Source: Micromonospora luteifusca (lineage in GTDB: Bacteria > Actinomycetota > Actinomycetes > Mycobacteriales > Micromonosporaceae). From it: DNA of 64,000 bases. A model generated the notes under the pieces. That model worked only from the letters and a program-made list of their open reading frames with translations. It was not told where the DNA came from and did not search any database. Shown piece after piece: positions 52,620-60,665 of the stretch (positions within the stretch are counted from its first letter, which is position 1; each line of letters begins with the position of its first letter). The stretch spans positions 4,950,001 through 5,014,000 of the forward strand of contig NZ_JAFBBP010000001.1 in the NCBI RefSeq assembly GCF_016907275.1, in the 5' to 3' direction. The position numbers were made by a program, and so were the translations under genes.

Positions 52620-52724
52620 CTCAGGACCGCCGACGCCGGCGCCTGCCCGGACGCACGCGGCAGGGTCGGACACGATGACGCGCCGGGCCAACCGTGCGGT
52701 CGACCCGGCGCGGACATCTGTGGA

Positions 52725-53852
52725 TCAGCCGCGAGCGACCTGGTAGAGCCGCTCGGGAGTGACCGCGCCAGCGAGCACCCGGCCGTCGTCGGTGAGCAGC
52801 ACACTGAACAGCTTGCCGGTGAGCAGCCGACCGCTGCCCCAGTCGCCCTTGACCGCAGCGAGCCCGCCGAGCAGCTTCGACAGGTCCATCTCGGGTGCGG
52901 CGCCAGCCGGTGGCACGGCCGGCTTCGCGTCGGCCGACTTACCGCCGATCGCCCCGTCGAGGCGGGCCACCAGCACGGTCGCCCAGCCGGAGCCGACGGC
53001 GCGTACCTGCGGGTCACCCGCAGGCGCGGTGTGGCCGGGCTTGCCCGCGGCCGGCCGCTCGGCCTTCTCCTCGTTGACCTTCACGCCGGGCGGTGGGTTG
53101 AACGTGAACTGGTCGGCGTCGGGGCGGCGGTAGTCGACCTGGGTGAAGGCCATCTCGAACGCCGGCTGGTCGCTGCCCTTGGCGAGCACCTCGAAGCGCA
53201 GCGGCACGTGCTGCTTGGCGTCGATGGCGATCCGCAGTTGGTGCACCAGTGAGTCACTGTCGCGCGGCTGGAGCACCAGCTCGTACGCGTCCTGGCCGGC
53301 GACGGTGGCCGAGCGGCCGACGCTCACTTCGGTGCTCGGGTCGATTGCGCCCAACGCCAGGTCGGCGGCCTCCTGCGGGGTGGCCGGCAGGTTCGGCACC
53401 GCCTCGGGGGCCGGCTTCGCGGCCCCGGCGTCGCCCAGGGTGCGGTGGCTGGCGGTGTTGGTGCGGCTCTGCCAGGTCCACAGGTCGCGGCCGTTGCGGA
53501 TCACGTCCTGCTCGCCGAGGGTGTCCAGCAACGCGACCCGCTGCCGCTCCGGGCCGGAGTACCAGACCCGCAGGGTGTGCGTGCCGGTCAGCAGCGTGGT
53601 CAGCTCGTTGCCGGGAACCAACCCGGCGAGCGGCGGCAGGCCGAGGTCGGCGCGTTGCACGACGGTCCCGGACAGCCCTTCCAGCCGGGAGGTCTGCAGA
53701 TCGACCAGGAGTTGGGCGGCGGTACGCGGCGGCAGGCTCGGCTCGGCCTCCGCGGCGAACGTGCCGATCGCCGCGCCACCGCCGATGACGGCGACGGCGG
53801 CGGTGGCCGGGACCAGCCAACGAAGGACGGGACGGCTTTTCAGAACGGACAT
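52725..53852 (-). CDS. LolA/MucB-like envelope protein
   Basis: A 375-residue protein with an N-terminal membrane anchor or signal (LRWLVPATAAVAVIGGG, about residues 10-30). A LolA/RseB-like beta half-barrel follows (SLPPRTAAQLLVDLQ; LTGTHTLRVWYSGPERQRVA; DLWTWQSRTNTASHRTL; FTQVDYRRPDADQFTFNPPPGV) and then a C-terminal domain ending in SVLLTDDGRVLAGAVTPERL. Such proteins in actinobacteria bind lipid or sense envelope state. The ATG at 53852 follows GGAGGTG. It is divergent from the response-regulator/kinase pair, 95 nt apart, and is likely under its control. Confidence 0.85.
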   Translation of the reverse strand: MSVLKSRPVLRWLVPATAAVAVIGGGAAIGTFAAEAEPSLPPRTAAQLLVDLQTSRLEGLSGTVVQRADLGLPPLAGLVPGNELTTLLTGTHTLRVWYSGPERQRVALLDTLGEQDVIRNGRDLWTWQSRTNTASHRTLGDAGAAKPAPEAVPNLPATPQEAADLALGAIDPSTEVSVGRSATVAGQDAYELVLQPRDSDSLVHQLRIAIDAKQHVPLRFEVLAKGSDQPAFEMAFTQVDYRRPDADQFTFNPPPGVKVNEEKAERPAAGKPGHTAPAGDPQVRAVGSGWATVLVARLDGAIGGKSADAKPAVPPAGAAPEMDLSKLLGGLAAVKGDWGSGRLLTGKLFSVLLTDDGRVLAGAVTPERLYQVARG

Positions 53853-53947
53853 AGTGACACCTCCAGGGGTCATCCTGCCCTCTCGGTGCTGTGAACGTGC
53901 TGAGGAAGCCGAACCGGCCCATTGAACGGGGGTGGCACCCTTGAGCT

Positions 53948-54604
53948 GTGCGGTTGCTGGTGGTGGAGGACGAGGCTCGGTTGGCGGCTGCCCTGCAACG
54001 CGGCCTACAGGCCGAGAGGTTCGCGGTGGATGTGGCGGGGACCGGCCCGGCCGGCCTCGACGCGGCCCGGCACGGCGAATACGACGCGATGATCCTCGAC
54101 GTGATGTTGCCCGGCCTCTCCGGCTACGAGCTGGTCCGGCGGCTACGAGCGGAGCAGCACTGGTTGCCGGTGCTGATGCTCTCCGCCAAGGACGGCGAGT
54201 ACGACCAGGCCGACGGCCTCGACTGTGGCGCGGACGACTACCTGACCAAACCCTTCTCGTACGTGGTGTTGCTGGCCCGGCTGCGGGCGCTGCTGCGTCG
54301 CGGCGCGCCGGCGCGCCCGGCGGTGCTGGCAGTCGGTGACCTGCGGCTGGACCCGGCCCTCCGACGGGTGACCCGGGCCGACGCCGAGGTGGCGCTGACC
54401 GCGCGGGAGTTCGCGTTGCTGAACTACCTGATGCGCCGGCCCGGCCAGGTGATCTCCAAGACCGAGCTGTTGGACCACGTCTGGGACGCGAGTGTGGAGA
54501 CCGCGCCGAACGCGGTCGAGGTGTACGTCGGCTACCTGCGGCGCAAGCTCGGCCGGGACCGGCTCGAGACGGTCCGGGGTGCCGGTTACCGGCTGGCCAC
54601 GTGA
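53948..54604 (+). CDS. OmpR/PhoP-family response regulator
   Basis: A 218-residue regulator. Receiver: acidic pair in VVEDEARL, phospho-acceptor Asp51 in MILDVMLPG and the conserved Lys in YLTKPF. The winged-helix DNA-binding domain (about residues 125-218) carries LTAREFALLNYLMRRPGQV and VEVYVGYLRRKLG, ending in VRGAGYRLAT. GTG start at 53948. Its stop overlaps the kinase start by 4 nt (GTGA), so both are coupled. A likely target is the divergent LolA-like gene. Confidence 0.94.
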   Translation: MRLLVVEDEARLAAALQRGLQAERFAVDVAGTGPAGLDAARHGEYDAMILDVMLPGLSGYELVRRLRAEQHWLPVLMLSAKDGEYDQADGLDCGADDYLTKPFSYVVLLARLRALLRRGAPARPAVLAVGDLRLDPALRRVTRADAEVALTAREFALLNYLMRRPGQVISKTELLDHVWDASVETAPNAVEVYVGYLRRKLGRDRLETVRGAGYRLAT

Positions 54605-56067
54605 CCGTCGACGACCCGGTGCCCGCCCGCCGTTCGTGGCAACGCTGGATGCCGGTGCTGGGGCTGCGGGGGCGGCTCATGGCGATCGGAGTCCTCGGCC
54701 TCACCGTCGGGCTGGCCCTGGGTGGGGTGGTGCTGCTCGCTGCGCTCGGCTTCGTGCTCCAACGAACGGTCGACACCGAGGCGTTCCGGACCGCCGACGC
54801 GGTAGCCCTGCTCGCCGCCGAGGACGCGTTGCCCGACCCGCTGCCGGTGGCCGGCGGGCAGGTCCGCGTCCAGGTCGTCGACGCGCAGGGACGGATCAGG
54901 GCCGCCTCGATCGACGCCGACCGGCTGGTGCCGATGGTCCGCCCGGAGCGGCTGAACCGCGACCGTCGGCAGCGACTGGAGGTGCCGGCGGAGCGGGTCG
55001 GGCTCGCCGGTCCGGTCCGGGTGGTCACCGTGCCCGCCGGCACCGCGGCGGACCCGCTCACCGTGCTGGTCGCCCGGTCGATGGCCGACGTGCGGCACAG
55101 CACCCACGTGGTCCGGACCATCCTGCTGGTGGCGTTCCCACTGCTGGTGGCCGTGCTGGCCGCGGTGGCGTGGCGGGTGGTGGGCGCCACTCTGCGCCCG
55201 GTCGAGGCGTTACGGCGAGGCGCCGAGGAGATCACCGGGCGGGCTGGCCCCGGCCGGCTGCCGGTGCCCGCATCGGGCGACGAGATCCACCGGTTGGCGG
55301 TCACCCTCAACGGCATGCTGGACCGGCTGGAATCCGGCCGGGTCCGCCAGCGGGCGTTCGTCTCCGACGCCGCACACGAGCTGCGCAGCCCGTTGACCAA
55401 CATCCGCACCGAGCTGGAGGTGGCCCAGCATCTCGCCGACCGGACGGACTGGACGGCGGTGACCGCCAACCTGCTCGCCGACACCAACCGGCTGAGCCGG
55501 TTGGTCGACGATCTCCTGCTGCTGGCCCGCCTGGACGAGGCACCACCGGCCCGGGGGACCGGCCCGGTGGAGCTGGGTGCGCTGCTGGCCGAGGTCGCCG
55601 CCCGCTACCCCTCCCCGCCGGTGCGCGTGGCGTCGCCGCCAGGCCCGCTCTGGACGACCGGCAATGCCGACGAGCTGCGTCGGGTGCTGGCCAACCTGGT
55701 CGACAACGCGGTCCGGCACGCGTACGGCAGCGTCGTGCTCGCTGCCGAGGCGGCGTCGGCGGCGCGGCGGACGGTCGGACCCGGCGTCGGGTCCTACCAC
55801 CTGGTGACGGTGACCGACGACGGCCCGGGGATCCCGGTGGCGGACCGGGAGCGGGTGTTCGACCGGTTCACCCGGCTGGATGACGGCCGGGCCCGTGACG
55901 ACGGCGGCGCCGGCCTGGGGCTGGCCATCGCCCGGGAGCTGGTGCGACGGGCCGGCGGCACCATCACCCTGACCGACGCGGAGGAGCAGCACGGGCTACG
56001 GGTGTGCCTGCTGCTGCCGGCGTCGGCGGTCGAGGTGGGCCTGGAGACCGTCCTCGACACGCCGTGA
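54601..56067 (+). CDS. sensor histidine kinase (OmpR-type partner)
   Basis: A 488-residue kinase: membrane helix about residues 28-55, extracytoplasmic sensor (about 56-165), second helix (about 170-190; TILLVAFPLLVAVLAAVAW), HAMP (about 190-245), HisKA with phospho-acceptor His in SDAAHELRSPLTNIRTEL (about residue 259), and HATPase motifs NLVDNAVRHA, DDGPGIPVADRERVF and GAGLGLAIARELV. GTG start. Together with the upstream regulator it forms an envelope-type two-component system. Confidence 0.94.
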   Translation: MTVDDPVPARRSWQRWMPVLGLRGRLMAIGVLGLTVGLALGGVVLLAALGFVLQRTVDTEAFRTADAVALLAAEDALPDPLPVAGGQVRVQVVDAQGRIRAASIDADRLVPMVRPERLNRDRRQRLEVPAERVGLAGPVRVVTVPAGTAADPLTVLVARSMADVRHSTHVVRTILLVAFPLLVAVLAAVAWRVVGATLRPVEALRRGAEEITGRAGPGRLPVPASGDEIHRLAVTLNGMLDRLESGRVRQRAFVSDAAHELRSPLTNIRTELEVAQHLADRTDWTAVTANLLADTNRLSRLVDDLLLLARLDEAPPARGTGPVELGALLAEVAARYPSPPVRVASPPGPLWTTGNADELRRVLANLVDNAVRHAYGSVVLAAEAASAARRTVGPGVGSYHLVTVTDDGPGIPVADRERVFDRFTRLDDGRARDDGGAGLGLAIARELVRRAGGTITLTDAEEQHGLRVCLLLPASAVEVGLETVLDTP

Positions 56068-56095
56068 CGGCAGGTGGCCCACCGCCCGCCCGTGG

Positions 56096-57811
56096 TCAGC
56101 GGCGGCGGGTGCAGACCTGCTCCGAGCTGGCGACGGTGTCGGTGGACCAGACGACGGCGACGGTGAAGCAGTAGTCGTTGGTGCGGTTGAGCGCGTAGAT
56201 GACGTAGCTGTTCGTGCCGGCGGGCAGGGTCGCGAAGACGTTGCGGTCCTGGCCGGTGCGGCCACCGGCGATGACCACCGGGCCCTCGCTGCCGGCTGGG
56301 TAGGTCCAGTTCAGCGCGATGCTGTCCCGGTTGTCGCGCAGGGTCACCGCACTGGGCGGGCTGCCGGGCGGCGCCGCTGCGCCGGCCGATGTGGGCGCCG
56401 CGCCGCCCGGGGTCTGCACGGTGGGCGCGGCGCCGCCCGGGGCGGGCGCCGTGGTGGCCGGGGGAACGGCGGTGGGGGAGCCGCTGGCCGGAGGCGAGGT
56501 CGGCTCGTCGTCGCCGTCGACCCGGGTCACCCCGGCGATCACCGCGGCCGCGCCGAGCAGCACCACCACCACGCCGGCCACCAGGATGGGCACCAGCCGG
56601 TTGCGCTGCGTCGGCGACGTCCGGCGCACGGGCACCGGCAGCAGCCGGGACGGTGTGTACGGCTCCAGCGGCGCGTACGGGTCGGGCGGTGAGTAGGGAT
56701 CGGACGTCGCGTACGGGTCGGGCGGTGTGTACGGGTCGGACGTCGCGTACGGGTCCGGCGGAGTGTAGGGATCGGACGTCGCGTGGGGGTCGGGCGGCAC
56801 GGTGGGTCCGTGTAGCCGGTACACCCCGGACTGCTCCTCGGTGCCGCCGGCCAGCCCGATCACGGACGGGGGCACCGGAGTGTCGGTGGCGTGGGGCGCG
56901 TGCTCCTCGGCCGGCTCGGGCGGCCATCGGGTGCCTGTCGACCCGACCGGTTCGTCGGCTGGCGTTCGGGGATTCGGAACCGCCCCTCCGGCCGCTGCCG
57001 GTCCGGCCTGCTGCGGCGGAGGTGGGTGGTATCCGGACTCGCCCGGAGCGTCGGTGTGCGGTGGGATGCGGGCGGCCGGCACCACAGGGGTGTCGCGGGC
57101 CGTCGGCGGGTTGTCGGCGCAGACGTGGTCGGGGTTGGCGGCCGCGCGGGCCAGGGCCGCCACCTGCGCGGCCAGCGGATCGTCGGCGGGCAGGTGCTGC
57201 CGACACAACTCGCGGGCCAGCGCCAGGTTGTCGTGTGCCTCGGTGAACTGCCCGCAGTCACGCTGCATCGCCCCGAGCCGCGCCAGCATCTTGATGCCGC
57301 TGGGGTGCCCGTCGCCATACACCTCGCGGTGCAGCTCCCAGGCATCCTGGAGCCGGTCCCGGGCCACCGTGCACTGGCCGCGGGCGTACTCGACGGTGGC
57401 CAGGTCGGCATGCGCGGCGAGCACTCGCGGGGACTCGGGGCCGTCCTGTGCGGTCAGCTCGATGATGACTTCCTGGTAGAGGCGGGCCGCCCGGGAGTGG
57501 CTGCCGACCCGGTGCAGCACCGCGGCCAGGGTCGCCGCGGCGGCTACTGTGCGCGGGTCGGAGCGGCCGTGCAGGCGGGTGCTGGCCGCGTACGCGTAGG
57601 CGGCCCATCCTCGGGCCGAGTGCGGCTCACCGAGGGCGACCAGCACCCGCGCCTGGAGGCTGGCCGCCTCGGCCACCTCTGCGGTGGCGTTGGCCGGGCG
57701 GGGGTCGGCGTCGGTGAGCGCGTCGGAGAGCAACTGCTGCGCGCCGGCCAGATCGCCGGTCGACACGAGGTGGTGCGCCTGATCAGTCAGTTCACCGAAG
57801 CCGGAAGACAC
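56096..57811 (-). CDS. TPR protein with membrane helix and FN3-like C-terminus
   Basis: A 571-residue protein. The N-terminal third (about residues 5-215) holds several TPR-like helix pairs (ARGWAAYAYAASTRLHG; HSRAARLYQEVIIELTAQ; AHDNLALARELCRQHL). A long disordered Pro/Thr/Asp region follows (about 225-415) with the 12-residue repeat DPYTPPDPYATS, then a basic stretch and one membrane helix (LVPILVAGVVVVLLGAAAV, about 415-435), another Pro/Ala/Gly linker, and a C-terminal FN3-like domain (about 480-571; RDNRDSIALNWTYPAGSEGP). The TPR part should be cytoplasmic and the FN3-like part outside. No partner is known. Confidence 0.8.
   Translation of the reverse strand: MSSGFGELTDQAHHLVSTGDLAGAQQLLSDALTDADPRPANATAEVAEAASLQARVLVALGEPHSARGWAAYAYAASTRLHGRSDPRTVAAAATLAAVLHRVGSHSRAARLYQEVIIELTAQDGPESPRVLAAHADLATVEYARGQCTVARDRLQDAWELHREVYGDGHPSGIKMLARLGAMQRDCGQFTEAHDNLALARELCRQHLPADDPLAAQVAALARAAANPDHVCADNPPTARDTPVVPAARIPPHTDAPGESGYHPPPPQQAGPAAAGGAVPNPRTPADEPVGSTGTRWPPEPAEEHAPHATDTPVPPSVIGLAGGTEEQSGVYRLHGPTVPPDPHATSDPYTPPDPYATSDPYTPPDPYATSDPYSPPDPYAPLEPYTPSRLLPVPVRRTSPTQRNRLVPILVAGVVVVLLGAAAVIAGVTRVDGDDEPTSPPASGSPTAVPPATTAPAPGGAAPTVQTPGGAAPTSAGAAAPPGSPPSAVTLRDNRDSIALNWTYPAGSEGPVVIAGGRTGQDRNVFATLPAGTNSYVIYALNRTNDYCFTVAVVWSTDTVASSEQVCTRRR
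56670..56797 (-). repeat. 36-nt tandem repeat inside the TPR gene
   Basis: About three and a half imperfect units of 36 nt, coding for DPYTPPDPYATS-like peptides in the disordered linker. The unit may vary in number by slippage. Confidence 0.7.
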
Positions 57812-57868
57812 GCCCCATCGTGCTCATCCGACGACGGTAAGTACAAGACCCGCGCCGGTGACGATTGG

Positions 57869-58333
57869 TCAGTATCCGGTCAGGTGCTCGGCCAGCGTCT
57901 CGCTGATTCGGCGCAGCTGGTCGACCTGGGCCGGGCTCAATGCGTCGAACAGGTGCCGGCGTACCCCCTCGACGTGGCCTGGTGCGGCGGCCGCGAGGGT
58001 GGCGAATCCCTCGTCGGTGAGCAACGCGATCTGCCCGCGTCGGTCGGTCGGGCACTCCTCGCGACGCACCCAGCCGGCCGCTTCCAGCCTGGCCACCGCG
58101 TGTGAGAGTCGGCTGCGCGACGACCCGGCGGCCTCGGCGAGGTCGCTCATCCGCAGGCGGCGACCGGGGGATTCGGAGAGCACGACCAGGAGCTCGTAGT
58201 AGGCGTGCGGCATGCCCGCGTCGCGTTGCAGCTCGCGGTCGAGCGTGTCCATCAGCGCCCGGGAGGCGGCGAGGTACGCGCGCCAGGTGCGCTGCTCGTC
58301 GGGGTCGAGCCAGCGGGTCATGACCGTCATCAT
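57869..58333 (-). CDS. MarR-family transcriptional regulator
   Basis: A 154-residue regulator with the winged helix-turn-helix RLRMSDLAEAAGSSRSRLSH followed by AVARLEAAGWVRREECPTDR, where the wing Arg-rich motif (DRRGQ) is conserved. The helices at both ends dimerise. ATG at 58333 is used; ATG at 58321 (MTRWLD) is also possible. It is divergent from a VOC protein gene with only 46 nt between starts, and a perfect inverted repeat occupies this gap. The ligand is unknown. Confidence 0.9.
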   Translation of the reverse strand: MMTVMTRWLDPDEQRTWRAYLAASRALMDTLDRELQRDAGMPHAYYELLVVLSESPGRRLRMSDLAEAAGSSRSRLSHAVARLEAAGWVRREECPTDRRGQIALLTDEGFATLAAAAPGHVEGVRRHLFDALSPAQVDQLRRISETLAEHLTGY

Positions 58334-58341
58334 ACCCGCAA

Positions 58342-58373
58342 TAGTTGAATGCTCAACTAAAAAGCGCTAACCT
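58342..58373 (+). promoter_or_regulatory. MarR operator overlapping a leaderless promoter
   Basis: TAGTTGA-ATGC-TCAACTA (58342-58359) is a perfect inverted repeat of MarR type. A promoter overlaps it: -35 TTGAAT (58345-58350), 17-nt spacer, -10 TAACCT (58368-58373). The VOC gene ATG is at 58380, 6 nt after the -10, so the mRNA is probably leaderless. Binding would block the -35. Confidence 0.72.
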
Positions 58374-58379
58374 CGGGTC

Positions 58380-58901
58380 ATGGGTATCCACCGGCTCAAC
58401 CACGCGGTCCTCTACGTCAGTGACCTCGCCCGCAGCGTCGCCTTCTACCGTGACGTGCTGGGATTCCGCCCGGTGGCGATGACCCCGGACGGCTTCCGGG
58501 GCGCCACCTTCCTCCAGGCCCCCGACTCCACCAACGACCACGACCTCGGCCTGTTCGAGATCGGTGCCGCCGCCGGGCGGTCGACCGCAGGTCGGGCCAC
58601 CGTCGGCCTCTACCACCTCGCCTGGGAGGTGGACACTCTCGACGAGTTGGCTGCGACCGCCGAGCGGCTCGCCGCCGCCGGAGCACTGGTCGGCACCTCC
58701 GACCACGGCACCACCAAGAGCCTCTACGGGCAGGACCCGGACGGTCTGGAGTTCGAGGTGGTCTGGCTGATCCCGGCCGACCTGCTCGACGACGCCGCGC
58801 TGGCCGCCCGCAAGCAGATCGGTCGGCTCGACCTGGACGCCGAGCGGCAGCGCTACGGCGGGCAGACCCGGGGCGGGGTGGGGATCTCCGTCCCGGCCTG
58901 A
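58380..58901 (+). CDS. VOC-family protein (glyoxalase/ring-cleavage dioxygenase fold)
   Basis: A 173-residue protein with paired beta-alpha-beta-beta-beta units: GIHRLNHAVLYVSDLARSVA with FYRDVLGFRPV, and GLYHLAWEVDTLDELAA with DPDGLEFEVVWLIP. Candidate metal ligands are His8, the His in YHLAWEV and the Glu in LEFEVVW, the arrangement of catechol 2,3-dioxygenase-like enzymes. The substrate is unknown. Expression is probably controlled by the divergent MarR regulator. Confidence 0.9.
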   Translation: MGIHRLNHAVLYVSDLARSVAFYRDVLGFRPVAMTPDGFRGATFLQAPDSTNDHDLGLFEIGAAAGRSTAGRATVGLYHLAWEVDTLDELAATAERLAAAGALVGTSDHGTTKSLYGQDPDGLEFEVVWLIPADLLDDAALAARKQIGRLDLDAERQRYGGQTRGGVGISVPA

Positions 58902-58925
58902 CCGGTCGTACGGTAGAACGGACCG

Positions 58926-59810
58926 ATGCCGACCGACCGGACCACTGATTTCCTCCGCGAGCTGCTGGTCCGCCAGTTGACGAGCTGGCTGCCCACGGCC
59001 CTGCACCGCTCCCGGCGGGCCACCGTCGCACTTGCCGGCGCCGACGCCGACGGCGCGGTGGCCGCGCTGCGGCTGGTCGCCGCGCACGCCGACCAGTTGC
59101 GCGGCCGGCAGGTGACGGTGCTGGTGCTGGCCGACGTCGCCGCCGACCTGCCGGCCCGACTCGGCCCGATCGAGGCGGAGCTGCCGGCCGAGGTCACCGT
59201 GCACCTGCTGCCCGGTGACCCCTACCGGCTTCCGGTCGCGGTGAAGGCCGCCGGGGCGGCTGGCGCCCCACTGTTCTCCTTCGTGGACCTGCCCGGCGCG
59301 GTGACGCCGAAGCTGGTCACCGCCGCGACCAACGGCCGCACCGGAGAGTTGCTGCTGCACACCGGCGACAGCGCCCGCGGCGCGCTCGTTTCCGCCGGTT
59401 TCCCCCTGGTCGCCGAGGTGGCGCCGGTGCTGCCCGACGGTGAGGCGCCCGGTGTGATCGCGTTCGGCAGCCGCTCCGACCGGAGTCTGGAGGCGGTGCG
59501 CGACGCGCTCTGGGCGGTCGGTGCGGACCTCGGCGTGCGCTACCGCGACCCGGCCGACCCGATGGGCGCGACGGTCGACGTGGCCGGTGAGCCCGACCTC
59601 GAACCACTGACCCGCGAGTTACTGGCCGAGCTGCGAGAGGGCGGGCCGCGGCCGGTCACCGAGCTGCGCCGGCACACCCTCACCGCGACCGTCTACCGTG
59701 CCGCGGACGCCAACCGGGCGCTCACCGACCTGCTCGACGCGGGTGCGGTGCGGCGCGACCGCGAGGCCGGCAAGCTGGCCGGCGACGAGATCATCACGCT
59801 GGCCCGCTGA
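58926..59810 (+). CDS. conserved-looking protein of unknown function
   Basis: A 294-residue protein. Residues about 28-110 look like a Rossmann-type alternating strand/helix unit (RRATVALAGADADGAVAALR; TVLVLADVAADLPARL). The middle contains FSFVDLPGAVTPKLVT. The last 70 residues (ELLAELREGGPRPVTELRRH; RALTDLLDAGAVRRDREAGK) resemble a winged helix. No family is recognised. It starts at 58926, 24 nt after the VOC stop, so it may be co-transcribed. It ends before a strong hairpin. Confidence 0.7.
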   Translation: MPTDRTTDFLRELLVRQLTSWLPTALHRSRRATVALAGADADGAVAALRLVAAHADQLRGRQVTVLVLADVAADLPARLGPIEAELPAEVTVHLLPGDPYRLPVAVKAAGAAGAPLFSFVDLPGAVTPKLVTAATNGRTGELLLHTGDSARGALVSAGFPLVAEVAPVLPDGEAPGVIAFGSRSDRSLEAVRDALWAVGADLGVRYRDPADPMGATVDVAGEPDLEPLTRELLAELREGGPRPVTELRRHTLTATVYRAADANRALTDLLDAGAVRRDREAGKLAGDEIITLAR

Positions 59811-59831
59811 GAGCTGAACCCCCACGGACGC

Positions 59832-59868
59832 CGAGCGGGGTGCCGGTGAATCACCGGCACCCCGCTCG
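59832..59868. terminator. bidirectional terminator, 17-bp perfect stem
   Basis: 59832-59848 and 59852-59868 are perfect reverse complements (arm begins CGAGCGGGGTGCC) with an AAT loop, between the convergent stops at 59810 and 59881. Confidence 0.9.
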
Positions 59869-59880
59869 ACTCCCGGGATG

Positions 59881-60060
59881 CTACGACCGGGACTTGTCCT
59901 GCTTCCAGGACAGCGGACCCGGCAGGTCGACCCGGTGCGCGCGAGCCTTGGAGTTCCAGGACCAGCGACCGATCTTGATGCTCCACGAGGAGAAGCCGTT
60001 CTCGGTGAAGTTCAGGATGATCGGACCGTACTTCTTGCGCTTGCGAAACATGAGGCCCAT
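59881..60060 (-). CDS. DUF4236-like small protein
   Basis: A 59-residue basic protein, MGLMFRKRKKYGPIILNFTE and on, ending WKQDKSRS. The pattern FRKRKKxGPIxLNFTxxGxSxWSIKIG fits the DUF4236 family, small proteins of unknown function. GAGGGGAGACC precedes the ATG at 60060. It lies 142 nt after the Rrf2 gene on the same strand and may be the end of that transcript. Confidence 0.75.
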   Translation of the reverse strand: MGLMFRKRKKYGPIILNFTENGFSSWSIKIGRWSWNSKARAHRVDLPGPLSWKQDKSRS

Positions 60061-60202
60061 CGGAGGTCTCCCCTCGTCACCGTTCCCTGCCGTGTCGAGA
60101 TCGAACATGCCCGCAGCGACGAATTCCGAAACCCACTCGCCGTCCCGCTTGGACGGTGGTCGGGCAGTCCTCATTCAACAGACGGTCGCACGGCCCCAAC
60201 GG

Positions 60203-60658
60203 TCAGCGCGGCTCCCATGCGTCGGGCAGCGCGGTGAGCTTGCGGACGTGGGCGGGCAGCCGACCGCTGATGATCTCGGCGAGGCTCACCTCGTCGACGA
60301 CGCGCCGCACTGCCGCGCGCACCGCCACCCAGAGGCCGGGCAGGTTCTCCGCCGCACCCTCGTACCGGGTTTCCTCGGGGCGCAGCCCGCGTACCCCGGC
60401 CAGCGGGCCCTCCACGGCGCGCAGCACCGCGCCGACGGTCACCTCGCGCGGCGGGCGGGCCAGCGTGTATCCACCCTCGGCACCGCGCTGGGCGCGCACG
60501 ACGCCGGCCCGGCGCAGATCCGCCAGGACCGCCTCCAGGAACTTGCGGGGCATGTCCTGCTCCGCGGCGATGGCCTGGGTGGACAACAGCGAGGGGTACG
60601 CGGCGGCGAGGCTCAGCGCTGCCCGTACCGCATAGTCGCCGCGCGCCGAGATCTGCAC
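60203..60658 (-). CDS. Rrf2-family transcriptional regulator lacking cysteines
   Basis: A 151-residue winged-helix regulator (MQISARGDYAVRAALSLAA; STQAIAAEQDMPRKFLEAVL; GAEGGYTLARPPREVTVGAV). IscR- and NsrR-type members bind an Fe-S cluster through three Cys in the segment after about residue 90; here that segment (GLRPEETRYEGAAENL) has none, nor does the rest of the protein, so it should not carry a cluster. GTG start at 60658. It follows the AraC gene by 7 nt and is likely co-transcribed. Confidence 0.88.
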   Translation of the reverse strand: MQISARGDYAVRAALSLAAAYPSLLSTQAIAAEQDMPRKFLEAVLADLRRAGVVRAQRGAEGGYTLARPPREVTVGAVLRAVEGPLAGVRGLRPEETRYEGAAENLPGLWVAVRAAVRRVVDEVSLAEIISGRLPAHVRKLTALPDAWEPR

Positions 60659-60665
60659 CCCGTCA

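Noticed and set aside
53855..55487. Long minus-strand open frame continuing upstream of the LolA-like gene
   Set aside because: It is in frame with the LolA-like protein but overlaps the two-component genes and is Arg/Ser/Thr-rich; the true start is 53852 with a good ribosome site.
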